Virus record (IMG/VR): IMGVR_UViG_3300046471_000025
Coordinates: 1-23,924 of that record
Strand: one strand, 5' to 3'
Origin: a virus
DNA: 23,924 nt
The notes under the pieces were generated by a model. That model saw nothing but the letters and a program-made list of their open reading frames with translations, did no database searches and was not told the origin of the DNA. Every line of letters starts with the position of its first letter. Within the stretch, counting starts at the first letter, position 1. Position numbers and translations under genes: made by a program. Shown here in pieces: positions 1 to 7,073 of this stretch.

Positions 1-222
1 TTCACCATGTCCTCATTGCGTCATACGCAATTGAATCTGGTTCCTTCCGCTGTCGCTTAGACAGCTTTGCTGCTCGCCTCCGGGCTTGAGCAGCGCTTTT
101 ATTCCATAGCCGTCGCCTGAGAGATCAAGCGGCGGCTTTGTGCTTTATGCCACCGCGACTCCCCATCGCTGACTGCTGGAAAGACAGCTCAAACAAAAAA
201 GCCCGCGCATGGCGGGCTTGTC
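1..222. other. Intergenic region with inverted repeats
   Basis: No gene can be supported here. A frame open from the left edge ends at a TAG at 58-60 and could be the tail of an upstream rightward gene, but too little is visible to tell. The region holds a 17-bp palindrome at 15-31 (7-bp arms, 3-bp centre) and three successive hairpins: 49-65 (arms GCTGTC/GACAGC), 69-94 (arms GCTGCTC/GAGCAGC, followed by GCTTTT) and 108-137 (9-bp arms with one G-U, followed by TTTGTGCTTT). The last two look like weak rightward terminators. I see no tRNA or promoter of good quality. Confidence 0.6.
193..219 (-). terminator. Intrinsic terminator of the leftward genes
   Basis: Arms AAGCCCGC (199-206) and GCGGGCTT (212-219) enclose a 5-base loop. 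On the minus strand the stem is followed by a run of T (the plus-strand A-run at 195-200). It lies 3 bp past the stop codon of the leftward gene ending at 223, as expected for the end of that transcript. Confidence 0.85.
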
Positions 223-570
223 TCAGTGACACGGATGATTGGGGCTCTCTAGTCGCTCCATCCATTTAACGGCTTCCTCCTGGCTGTCGCTGCGGATCCA
301 GATCTCGACGAGATTCGACAGGATCGCGTATGAGCGCATAGTGTTCCGCTCCTTGAGCGCTTCACGGATCTGCGTCAGGAAATACTTTGCGATGCTGCTC
401 TGAAGCGCACAGATGATGTCGTCGTCGGACATGGCTGCGATGCGCTGCTCGATCAGCTCGTCGCGCTTCTGTGCGATCAGTTCGTCGCGCTGCTCGGCCG
501 CGTCAATGGCGGCTTCGATCTTGGCGTCGGGCGCTTCGTGTAACCAGTAGTGGATGTCGGCTTGGTTCAT
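223..570 (-). CDS. Hypothetical protein, 115 aa
   Basis: I do not recognise this protein. It is acidic and helical, with no membrane segment or signal peptide. Near residues 27-43 it has a short tandem duplication of the type QRDELIAQ/KRDELIEQ, probably part of a coiled coil or helical hairpin. The DNA repeats there as well (about 459-497). It is the second gene of a leftward pair, 39 bp after the gene ending at 610, and a strong terminator follows its stop. A perfect GCCCGC-loop-GCGGGC hairpin sits in the gap just before its weak GAG ribosome-binding region, which could modulate its translation. Support for being real comes from the terminator placement and operon context. Function unknown; likely an early or accessory phage gene. 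Confidence 0.6.
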   Translation of the reverse strand: MNQADIHYWLHEAPDAKIEAAIDAAEQRDELIAQKRDELIEQRIAAMSDDDIICALQSSIAKYFLTQIREALKERNTMRSYAILSNLVEIWIRSDSQEEAVKWMERLESPNHPCH

Positions 571-585
571 GACTATCTCGTCGGG

Positions 586-601
586 GCCCGCCGAAGCGGG
601 C
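586..601 (-). promoter_or_regulatory. Intergenic hairpin with UUCG-type tetraloop
   Basis: Six-base perfect arms GCCCGC/GCGGGC enclose TTCG when read on the minus strand. There is no T-run after it, so it is unlikely to be a terminator. It lies between the two leftward genes, directly before the start region of the 115-aa gene, where it may stabilise mRNA or affect translation. Confidence 0.4.
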
Positions 602-609
602 GAGTTTGG

Positions 610-843
610 TTAGTGGATGCAGAGGTCGAGATACATGTTGCATTCGTCCTTCATCTTGCAGAATTCGGCATCGCCTGCGAAATCGCGACGATCCAGGCAA
701 AGCGCGATTGCCGCGTCGATCGCTTCCGACCACTCGACCAGAATCGAGAACTCTTCAAGAGTGTTGATGCCGCGGCCAACCGAAGCGGCCAGGAAGTTCG
801 TGTAGTTTTGTGCTGCTTGTGCTGCCTTGGCGATTGCGTTCAT
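610..843 (-). CDS. Hypothetical protein, 77 aa
   Basis: Unrecognised small protein. The first about 25 residues are Ala/Asn-rich and the rest is acidic and helical, with three cysteines in the C-terminal half (around residues 49, 62 and 75). No transmembrane segment is obvious. The start is well supported by a GGAGAG ribosome-binding site 5-6 bases upstream of the ATG (minus strand). It is the first gene of a leftward pair and diverges from the rightward block that begins near 1005. The relatively AT-rich stretch around 885-930 probably holds divergent promoters, although I cannot assign clean -35/-10 boxes. Function unknown. Confidence 0.6.
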   Translation of the reverse strand: MNAIAKAAQAAQNYTNFLAASVGRGINTLEEFSILVEWSEAIDAAIALCLDRRDFAGDAEFCKMKDECNMYLDLCIH

Positions 844-1004
844 GTTTCTCTCCGGTTCGTTTCGCGCTTCGTTCAGCGCATGGTGAAACGATACTAATAA
901 AGCAGTGTTTTAGCAAGCACTTTGTGTAAATGCGCGAGATCACGGATACAAAACGTGATGCGCACCCCATAAGCGAATCGGAAAAAGATACTCGGGAGGG
1001 TCAG

Positions 1005-1262
1005 ATGATCGTGAGCATTCTGTTCGTCGTGCTGTTCGCATGCGTGGTGCTGGCGATCGTCATGTGCGCCGCTGAGTACGACCGCGGGCTGGAAAGCAAG
1101 CGAGATCCGCACGCCGATCTGGCTGACGACATGCACCTTGCCAAAGTGGCGCGGATGGCTGACGCAATGATCGCTGATCGAGAGAAGGCATTCGCCGACT
1201 ACCTGCAAACGCCGGGTAACGCCGTGCCGGTAATCCGGAAACAGACAGGGGATAGCGCTTGA
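1005..1262 (+). CDS. Small membrane protein, 85 aa
   Basis: The frame is open from 930, but I choose the ATG at 1005. It has an excellent GGGAGGG ribosome-binding site 4 bases upstream, and it begins directly with a transmembrane helix (about residues 3-22, rich in Ile, Val, Leu and Phe), followed by a charged helical tail of about 60 residues. The topology resembles a single-pass anchor. It could be an inner-membrane spanin-like or unknown early protein, but it is far from the lysis genes and there is no sequence support for a spanin call. Its TGA overlaps the TTG start of the next gene (TTGA), so translation is probably coupled. Confidence 0.65.
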   Translation: MIVSILFVVLFACVVLAIVMCAAEYDRGLESKRDPHADLADDMHLAKVARMADAMIADREKAFADYLQTPGNAVPVIRKQTGDSA

Positions 1263-2425
1263 TCGATCCGAAACTGCGAGATTGGGCGACGCCGCGGCAG
1301 ATCGAATTCCTGGATGCCATCGAGAAGCACGGATCAGAGCGCAAGGCCGCGTCCAAGCTTGGACTGAGCCGCGGAACGGTTGGTAACGCCATTGCCTCGC
1401 TGAAACGGAGGGCCGCGCGCTCGGGATACAGCCCGGATCACGACATGCAGCACGTCGTTCCTGATGGCTTCATGGTGAAAGGCGTTTCGACATACTACGG
1501 CGACGACGGGAAGCCGCGCGGCCAGTGGGTTAAGAGCGCTGTCGACAATGACCGGCAGGCCGCAATCATGCAGGAAGCATTCGCCGCGATGGCGCAAGAG
1601 CTTCCGCGCGTCGATCCGGTTGCTGCGCCTGCGGACACGAAAGCCGATCTGTGCAACGTCTACACGCTGACGGATTGCCACCTTGGCGCGCTTGCCTGGC
1701 ACAAGGAAGGCGGCGCAGATTGGGACGTGAAAATTGCCGAGCGCATGCTTGTTGCTGCGTTTGAGCAGATGGTCAACTCCGCGCCAGCCGCAAAGACAGG
1801 CTTGATCGCGCAGCTCGGCGATTTCCTGCATAGCGACGGCATGCTTCCGGTCACGCCGACGAATGGTCACATTCTGGATCAGGACGGCCGATTCTCGAAA
1901 ATTGTTGGCGCGGCACTTCGCGTGCTTCGCCGTATCGTCGACTTCGCGCTAGAGAGGCATGAGCAGGTTGTCGTGCTGATGGCGGAAGGGAATCACGACC
2001 TGGCATCGAGCATTTGGCTGCGGGCCATGTTCAAGGCGCTCTACGAGAACGAGCCGCGCGTGAAGGTGATCGAGTCGGAGCTGCCGTACTACGTCCACCA
2101 GCACGGAGAGACGCTGGTTGCGTTCCATCACGGTCACATGAAGCGGAACGACGCGCTGCCGATCTTCTTTGCTGCTCAGTTCCCGAAAGTGTGGGGCGCG
2201 ACAACGAAGCGTTACGCGCACACAGGGCATCGGCATCACGTCGAGGAAAAGGAGCACAGCGGAATGACTGTGATCCAGCATCCGACGATCGCCGCGCGTG
2301 ACGCATATGCCGCGCGTGGTGGCTGGCTGTCGGAGCGCGCCGCGGTGGCGATCACGTATCACTCGCGATTCGGCCAGGTGGCGAGAACCATCGTCACGCC
2401 GGATATGTTCGAGGGCGCGACATGA
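1259..2425 (+). CDS. HTH-metallophosphoesterase fusion protein, 388 aa
   Basis: Residues about 12-50 form a helix-turn-helix of the kind that senses repeated or stacked DNA sites (SERKAASKLGLSRGTVGNAI region). Residues about 132-388 form a calcineurin-like metallophosphoesterase with the expected metal ligands: DCH at 139-141, GDFLHSD at 187-193, GNHD at 244-247, HHGH at 290-293 and GHRHH at 323-327. Such enzymes hydrolyse phosphodiesters using two metal ions. Phages often carry proteins of this kind just upstream of the terminase, but their substrate is not established. The start is a TTG that overlaps the previous stop and is preceded by AGGGGA. All ligand motifs are intact, so an active enzyme is likely. 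A role in DNA processing or repair is inference. Confidence 0.85.
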   Translation: MIDPKLRDWATPRQIEFLDAIEKHGSERKAASKLGLSRGTVGNAIASLKRRAARSGYSPDHDMQHVVPDGFMVKGVSTYYGDDGKPRGQWVKSAVDNDRQAAIMQEAFAAMAQELPRVDPVAAPADTKADLCNVYTLTDCHLGALAWHKEGGADWDVKIAERMLVAAFEQMVNSAPAAKTGLIAQLGDFLHSDGMLPVTPTNGHILDQDGRFSKIVGAALRVLRRIVDFALERHEQVVVLMAEGNHDLASSIWLRAMFKALYENEPRVKVIESELPYYVHQHGETLVAFHHGHMKRNDALPIFFAAQFPKVWGATTKRYAHTGHRHHVEEKEHSGMTVIQHPTIAARDAYAARGGWLSERAAVAITYHSRFGQVARTIVTPDMFEGAT

Positions 2426-2634
2426 GCCGAATCGACCCGCACGTCGACATAGACACGCTCTCCGACGCGCTGGCGGTCGCCATGCATCACATGTACGTGA
2501 CAGGCGCACTAGAGATGAACGAGGACGCTGTAGAGCTTCTCGTGCAGCGCGCGGCCTGTTACGAGGCTGACGACCTGATGGACCTATTCGAAGCTGCCGC
2601 GAAGATCATGGCGCGCAGCAGGGCAGTGCACTGA
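2422..2634 (+). CDS. Hypothetical protein, 70 aa
   Basis: Small acidic helical protein, overlapping the metallophosphoesterase stop by the ATGA arrangement, so it is probably co-translated with it. It contains DALAVAMHHMYVTGALEMNEDAVELLV-like helices and no membrane segment or cysteine motif. No family is recognised. It may be a partner or modulator of the preceding enzyme, but only the coupling supports that. Confidence 0.65.
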   Translation: MSRIDPHVDIDTLSDALAVAMHHMYVTGALEMNEDAVELLVQRAACYEADDLMDLFEAAAKIMARSRAVH

Positions 2635-2674
2635 AGTGTAGTGAAAACACGCAAGGCACGAGTGCGACAACCGT

Positions 2675-2752
2675 GTCAGCCGCGCGGGTCATGGAAGCGC
2701 ATATTTCCGCCCGGTACGTCGGGAGCTTTATGCGCGCCAGGCGTGGCAACCC
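2675..2752 (+). ncRNA. Candidate structured RNA, copy A
   Basis: A 78-base element that folds into nested stems. P1 is GCCGCGC (2679-2685) with GCGTGGC (2741-2747). P2 is GCGCATA (2697-2703) with TATGCGC (2729-2735). P3 is CCCGG (2710-2714) with TCGGG (2719-2723), closed by a UACG tetraloop. The joiner between P1 and P2 contains UCAUGGAA. The element ends in AACCC and lies 32 bp before the start of the 64-aa gene. Copy B at 3028-3105 aligns without gaps and preserves the stems by compensatory changes. It may be a cis-acting leader; I do not recognise a known riboswitch class. Confidence 0.6.
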
Positions 2753-2783
2753 AATCAACCTTTACGCCTCTGAGGATGCGGAC

Positions 2784-2978
2784 ATGACTAAAAAGATTGA
2801 ATACCGGGTGCGCCCGGTGCAGCGCTACGTAATCACGCGATACGAGCAAGAGATTCAGCCGGACGGCGGATTCAGCGCGGGATGTGTGTCGCTCGGTGAA
2901 TTCGACAACCACGATGGCGCAATTGATATAGCGCAGCGCCTTACGGCGACGGAAGAGGGCGCCGAGTTCGCTCAGTAG
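2784..2978 (+). CDS. Hypothetical protein, 64 aa
   Basis: The frame is open from 2673, but I choose the ATG at 2784 (protein begins MTKKIEYRVRPVQRY). The upstream part of the frame runs through the RNA element, and a GAGG lies 9 bases before this ATG. The product is small and probably a beta-rich fold with alternating strands (YRVRPVQRYVITRY), followed by an acidic helix. No catalytic motif or membrane segment is visible. It stands between the two copies of the structured RNA. Function unknown. Confidence 0.6.
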   Translation: MTKKIEYRVRPVQRYVITRYEQEIQPDGGFSAGCVSLGEFDNHDGAIDIAQRLTATEEGAEFAQ

Positions 2979-3027
2979 GGCATTGCAGCACTGACTTCAT
3001 CACCCCAGGCGCAGGTGGGAAAACAGC

Positions 3028-3105
3028 GTCAGCTACGCGGCTCATGGAAGCGTGACGCTCCGCCCGGTACGCCGGGAACTCGACACGCGGCAGGCGTAGC
3101 AACCC
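3028..3105 (+). ncRNA. Candidate structured RNA, copy B
   Basis: Gap-free homologue of the element at 2675-2752. P1 is GCTACGC (3032-3038) with GCGTAGC (3094-3100). P2 is GCGTGAC (3050-3056) with GACACGC (3082-3088), with one A.A mismatch. P3 is CCCGG (3063-3067) with CCGGG (3072-3076) around UACG. Relative to copy A, P1 changes C-G to U-A and G.U to A-U. P2 changes C-G to U-A, A-U to G-C and A-U to C-G. UCAUGGAA, the CAG before P1' and the terminal AACCC are conserved and mostly unpaired. It lies just upstream of the ribosome-binding site of the 62-aa membrane protein gene. Confidence 0.6.
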
Positions 3106-3126
3106 CTTAACTTACCGGAGAAGCCA

Positions 3127-3315
3127 TTGAAAGCAATTGTCGCGATCCTGTCTATTTTCGTCACTGCCCCCATTTGGTATTTCCTGCTCTACAAAATACT
3201 TCAGCTCGTCGGCGCGACGGATGTTATGTGGCTTCTGTACTGGGTATACCTGCCGGTCTGTGTGATGGTGCAAATCATCGCGAAGCTGGCCGACGTCGGT
3301 GAAGCCAAGAAGTAG
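3127..3315 (+). CDS. Small two-helix membrane protein, 62 aa
   Basis: Starts at TTG 3127, with CGGAG about 8 bases upstream; no ATG start fits better. It has two predicted transmembrane helices (residues about 4-22 and 34-51) and a short charged C-terminus (VGEAKK). Its topology is compatible with a small holin, a superinfection-exclusion protein or an unknown envelope protein, but the position just before the terminase genes does not decide between these. It follows copy B of the structured RNA, which may control it. Confidence 0.6.
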   Translation: MKAIVAILSIFVTAPIWYFLLYKILQLVGATDVMWLLYWVYLPVCVMVQIIAKLADVGEAKK

Positions 3316-3327
3316 CAACCCTCTTTC

Positions 3328-3380
3328 GCGCGCTCCCGGTCAGGGCTGGAACCCGGATCACATACGGGCCGGAAGCGCGC
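3328..3380 (+). promoter_or_regulatory. Large dyad upstream of the TerS gene
   Basis: The arms at 3328-3339 and 3369-3380 form a 12-bp stem with one C.A mismatch (outer GCGCGCT/AGCGCGC, inner CCGG/CCGG). Inside is a smaller CCCG/CGGG hairpin (3352-3355 with 3365-3368). There is no T-run, so it is not an intrinsic terminator. It may be a structured leader or a protein-binding dyad, possibly part of the packaging start. Confidence 0.4.
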
Positions 3381-3392
3381 ACCCATCAAAAG

Positions 3393-3420
3393 TAGACGGA
3401 TTTAGACGGAAATAGACCCA
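3393..3420 (+). repeat. Three 10-bp phased repeats before TerS
   Basis: TAGACGGA occurs at 3393-3400 and 3403-3410, and TAGACCCA at 3413-3420, ending directly at the ATG of the next gene. The exact 10-bp period puts the copies on one face of the helix. Small terminase subunits of headful phages bind sites in or near their own gene, so this is a candidate pac site. Duplication of the weak CGGA ribosome-binding region is the alternative. Confidence 0.45.
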
Positions 3421-3708
3421 ATGGCTAAAGGTGCCAAGACTGGCGGCCGAGTCAAGGGCACGCCGAACAAGAACACGGCTGACATTCGCGCGCTCGCACA
3501 GAACTACGCGCCCGAGGCGATCGCCATGCTGGCCACGATCCTGACGACGAGCGAGAACGATTCGGCTCGCATCTCTGCGGCGAAGGAATTGCTTGATCGC
3601 GGATACGGCAAGTCGACGCAGGCTGTCGAGATGACGGGCAAGGATGGCAACCCGCTCGAAGTGACGCAGATCGTGCGCCGGATTGTGGACCCTGCTGGGG
3701 GCGCTTAA
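3421..3708 (+). CDS. Candidate terminase small subunit, 95 aa
   Basis: Short protein with a basic, glycine-rich N-terminus (KGAKTGGRVKGTPNKN, residues 3-18), followed by helices with the AAKELLDRGYGK segment around residues 54-65. This architecture is common in small phage proteins encoded directly before TerL. The small subunit recognises packaging DNA and regulates the motor. At 95 aa it is shorter than P22 gp3 (162 aa). Its TAA overlaps the TerL ATG (TAATG). Only a weak CGGA is seen before the ATG. The assignment rests mainly on position and on the basic N-terminus. Confidence 0.6.
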   Translation: MAKGAKTGGRVKGTPNKNTADIRALAQNYAPEAIAMLATILTTSENDSARISAAKELLDRGYGKSTQAVEMTGKDGNPLEVTQIVRRIVDPAGGA

Positions 3709-4943
3709 TGTCCGATCTCGTCATTGATACGCCGCGGGTGTACGTGCCGCTGCTCGGGCCGGCTCGCTACAAGGGCGCGCACGGCGGGCGCGGCTCGGGC
3801 AAGTCTCACTTCTTTGGCGAAATGCTGATCGAGCGGTCGATCATGGAAAAGACGGACGCCGTTTGCGTTCGTGAAGTGCAGAAGTCGCTGAAGCAATCGG
3901 TCAAGAAGCTGCTGGAAGGCAAGATCGAGGCGCTGAATGCCGGCGCCTACTTCGACGTGCAGGACGCACAGATCAAGTCGACGCATGGCGGCCTGATTAT
4001 CTTTCAGGGTCTGCAGAATCACACGGCTGACTCCATAAAGTCGCTGGAAGGCTTCGACATCGCATGGGTAGAGGAAGCGCAAAGCGTCAGCCAGCGATCG
4101 CTAGACATGCTGCGTCCGACGCTGCGGAAGCCTGGCTCTGAACTGTGGTTCTCGTGGAATCCGAGCGCGGCAACCGATCCAGTCGACGCGCTGCTACGTT
4201 GCGTAGAGCCGCCGCCCGGTTCTGTCATTGTTGAAGCGAACTACATGGACAACCCGTGGCTGCCTGACGAACTGCGGATTGAAATGGAGTACGACAAGCG
4301 CCGCGATCCGGACAAGTACGCGCATATCTGGCTTGGCGCATACCAGCAGAACAGCGAAGCGCGCGTGTTCAAGAACTGGCGCATCGAGGAATTCGAACGG
4401 CCGGCAGGAACGATTCACCGGCTCGGCGCGGATTGGGGCTTCTCTGTCGATCCGTCGGTGCTGATCCGCTGCGACATCGAGGGCAACCGCCTGTATGTCG
4501 ACTACGAGGCGTACATGGTCGGCTGCGAGATCGTGAACCTGCCCGAACTGTTCATGGGCGTTCCCGACGCCGAGAAATGGCCTATCACGGCTGACTCTGC
4601 GCGCCCGGAAACGATCAGCCACATGCAGAAGAACGGCTTCCCGAAGATCCGGCCAGCCATCAAGGGTGCGAAGTCGCTGGAAGAGGGCGTCGAGTTCCTG
4701 AAGTCGTTCGACATCATCGTTCATCCGCGCTGCAAGCACCTGATCGACGAACTGACGCTCTACAAGTACAAGGAAGACCCGCTGACGGGCGCCATCCTGC
4801 CGATGCTCGAAGACAAGGACAACCACGTCATAGACGCGCTGCGGTACGCCTGTGAGGGCGCACGACGCGCCGGCAAGGCTCCGAAACCATCTAAACCTAT
4901 TGTCCGCCGCACGATTGTTGGTGCTGGTGGCTGGCTCGCATAA
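3708..4943 (+). CDS. terL: Terminase large subunit (TerL)
   Basis: ATP-driven DNA packaging motor and nuclease. The ATPase domain has Walker A GGRGSGKS (residues 26-33), Walker B with catalytic acids in FDIAWVEEA (116-124), and the coupling motif FSWNPS (148-153). The RNase H-like nuclease domain has acidic ligands at ADWGF (D242), TADSARPE (D296) and the C-terminal DNHVIDALRY segment (D376 and neighbours). All key residues are present, so it should be active. At 411 aa it is shorter than P22 gp2 (499 aa) and looks like the PBSX/Terminase_3 type. It is coupled to the preceding gene by TAATG and abuts the portal gene. Confidence 0.95.
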   Translation: MSDLVIDTPRVYVPLLGPARYKGAHGGRGSGKSHFFGEMLIERSIMEKTDAVCVREVQKSLKQSVKKLLEGKIEALNAGAYFDVQDAQIKSTHGGLIIFQGLQNHTADSIKSLEGFDIAWVEEAQSVSQRSLDMLRPTLRKPGSELWFSWNPSAATDPVDALLRCVEPPPGSVIVEANYMDNPWLPDELRIEMEYDKRRDPDKYAHIWLGAYQQNSEARVFKNWRIEEFERPAGTIHRLGADWGFSVDPSVLIRCDIEGNRLYVDYEAYMVGCEIVNLPELFMGVPDAEKWPITADSARPETISHMQKNGFPKIRPAIKGAKSLEEGVEFLKSFDIIVHPRCKHLIDELTLYKYKEDPLTGAILPMLEDKDNHVIDALRYACEGARRAGKAPKPSKPIVRRTIVGAGGWLA

Positions 4944-7064
4944 ATGGCACGAAAAAAGCAAGAAAGCCCCAGCGCAAAGATTGTCGCTGAGGCGAAAGAG
5001 CGTTTCGCGCGCTGCGAGGAAGCCGAAAGCGACTTCCGCAAGCGCTTCGTCGAGGATTTGAAGTTCGCCAATGGCGACGCCGACAACGGCTGGCAATGGC
5101 CTGATGCGATCCGCAACACGCGCGAAGGCGATCAGCGGCCGTGCCTGACGATCAACAAGACGCGTCAGCACAACCTGCAGATCATCAACGACGCGAAGCA
5201 GAACAAGCCGTCGGTCAAAACACTCCCTGTCGACGGTGACGCTGACATTGAGATCGCCAAGATTCTCGATGGCATCGTGCGCCACATCGAATACAACTCG
5301 CACGCCGAGATTGTCTATGACACGGCGACGGAGTTTGCTGTTCAGGCCGGGCTCGGTTACTGGCGCGTTGTGTGCGAATACGCTCACGACGGCTCGTTCG
5401 ATCAGGAGATATTCCTGCGCCGCGTCAAGAACCCTCTGACGGTCTACACCGACCCGGATATTGAGTCGGCCGACGGCTCGGATATGAAGTTCGCCTTCGT
5501 GTTCGAGCAGATGAGCAAGACCGAATTCGAGGCGACCTATCCGGGCGAGGACGCGCAAAGCGTCGTGTTCGGTGACGACTCGACCGGCGATGACTGGATC
5601 GGCAAGGACAAGATTCGCGTTTGTGAGTATTTCCGCAAGACGCACAAGACCGACACGCTGATCAATCATCCGATCAACGGCCCGATGATGCTATCGGACG
5701 TTCAAGACCCGGAAGAACGCAAGATCATCGAGAACGATCCGAGCGTGCAGAAGCGCCCGGTCAGCCAGCCGCAAATCACTTGGTATCTGATTGCCGGCGA
5801 CAAGATCATCGACGAGAAGCCGTGGGCGGGGCGTTACATCCCGATCGTGCGCGTCATCGGCGAAGAGATCGTGATCGACGGCAAGGTGGAGCGCAAAGGC
5901 CACACGCGCAACCAGAAAGACGCGCAGCGCATGTACAACTACATGTCGAGCGCCAACGTCGAATACATCGCGCTTCAGACGAAAACGCCATTTGTCGGCC
6001 CGGCCGCAGCTTTCGAGGGATTCGAAAGCGAGTGGGCGAACGCGAACAAAGACAACCTGCCATATCTGCCCTACAACGCCTACGACGAGTCGGGGCAGCC
6101 TATCGATCGTCCGCAGCGCGAGCAGCCGCCTGTAGGGGCTTCTGCGTACCTGCAAGGCATGCAGACAGCGCAGCAAGAACTGATGATGACGACCGGCCAA
6201 TATCAGGAGCAGTTCGGCCAGCAGTCGAACGCTCAGGCAGGCGTCGCCATTCAGGCGCGGCAACGGCAGGGCGATCGTGCAACGTATCACTTCATCGACA
6301 ACGTTGCTCGAGCAATTCGCTACACCGGCCGCATCCTGATTGACCTTATCCCGAAGATATACGACACGCAGCGCGTGATTCGCATCATCGGCGAGGACGG
6401 CACGGAGACCTTCGCGCAGTTCAACCCGGATCAGCAACACCCGGTCGGATTGCCTGACGGACAGCCGGCGCCGCCTGAGAGCGAGCGCGATCACCTGAAG
6501 GACGTGGCGCTGATCTATAACCCCGGCATCGGCCGCTATGACGTGACGGTCGAAGTCGGCCCGAACTACGAGACGCGCCGTCAGGAAGCATTCAACGCGC
6601 TCACGCAGATCATGAGCCAGGATCAGGAACTGATGAAGGTTGCCGGCGACTTGCTGTTCAAGGCTGCCGACTTCCCGATGGCTGATGAAGTGGCCGAACG
6701 TCTGCACCGCACGATCTCTCCGGCGATCTTGGGCGAAGGTCCGAGCCCGCAAGAACAGGACATGCAGCAGAAGATGCAGCAGATGGGCCAGATGATCGAG
6801 CACCTGACGCAAGAGCTGCAGAACGCGAAGCAGGGCAAGGATCAGCAGGAGACGGACATCAAGGCGTTTGACGCTGAGACGAAGCGCCTGCAAGTCGTCG
6901 GCCCGGCTGTCGATCCGCAGATGATCTCGCACCTTGCAACGCAGGTCGTGATGCAGATGATGCAGGAAGGAGGGCTGCCGCAAGGCGCTCCGCCGCCTGA
7001 CCCCATGCAGCAGCAGCAACCCCCGAACCCGCCGAGTGCGGGTAATTTTTTGCCCGCTCAATAA
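4944..7064 (+). CDS. Portal protein, P22-type
   Basis: Forms the dodecameric ring at the unique capsid vertex through which DNA is packaged and ejected. The 706-aa length is close to P22 gp1 (725 aa). The N-terminal region (AEAKERFARCEEAESDFRKRF, then NGWQWPDAIRNTREGDQRPCLTIN) is characteristic of P22-like portals. The C-terminal 90 or so residues are rich in Gln, Met and Pro with helical stretches (residues about 610-706), consistent with the long helical barrel of this family. The start directly abuts the TerL stop. It is followed by a clear AAGGAA ribosome-binding site for the next gene. Confidence 0.93.
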   Translation: MARKKQESPSAKIVAEAKERFARCEEAESDFRKRFVEDLKFANGDADNGWQWPDAIRNTREGDQRPCLTINKTRQHNLQIINDAKQNKPSVKTLPVDGDADIEIAKILDGIVRHIEYNSHAEIVYDTATEFAVQAGLGYWRVVCEYAHDGSFDQEIFLRRVKNPLTVYTDPDIESADGSDMKFAFVFEQMSKTEFEATYPGEDAQSVVFGDDSTGDDWIGKDKIRVCEYFRKTHKTDTLINHPINGPMMLSDVQDPEERKIIENDPSVQKRPVSQPQITWYLIAGDKIIDEKPWAGRYIPIVRVIGEEIVIDGKVERKGHTRNQKDAQRMYNYMSSANVEYIALQTKTPFVGPAAAFEGFESEWANANKDNLPYLPYNAYDESGQPIDRPQREQPPVGASAYLQGMQTAQQELMMTTGQYQEQFGQQSNAQAGVAIQARQRQGDRATYHFIDNVARAIRYTGRILIDLIPKIYDTQRVIRIIGEDGTETFAQFNPDQQHPVGLPDGQPAPPESERDHLKDVALIYNPGIGRYDVTVEVGPNYETRRQEAFNALTQIMSQDQELMKVAGDLLFKAADFPMADEVAERLHRTISPAILGEGPSPQEQDMQQKMQQMGQMIEHLTQELQNAKQGKDQQETDIKAFDAETKRLQVVGPAVDPQMISHLATQVVMQMMQEGGLPQGAPPPDPMQQQQPPNPPSAGNFLPAQ

Positions 7065-7073
7065 GGAACAAGA

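Noticed and set aside
550-897. 115-aa plus-strand frame opposite the two leftward genes
   Set aside because: The leftward genes have a good ribosome-binding site and a terminator. This frame has neither.
930-1004. Upstream in-frame start for the membrane protein
   Set aside because: It adds a hydrophilic leader without ribosome-binding site, whereas ATG 1005 has GGGAGGG and begins with the transmembrane helix.
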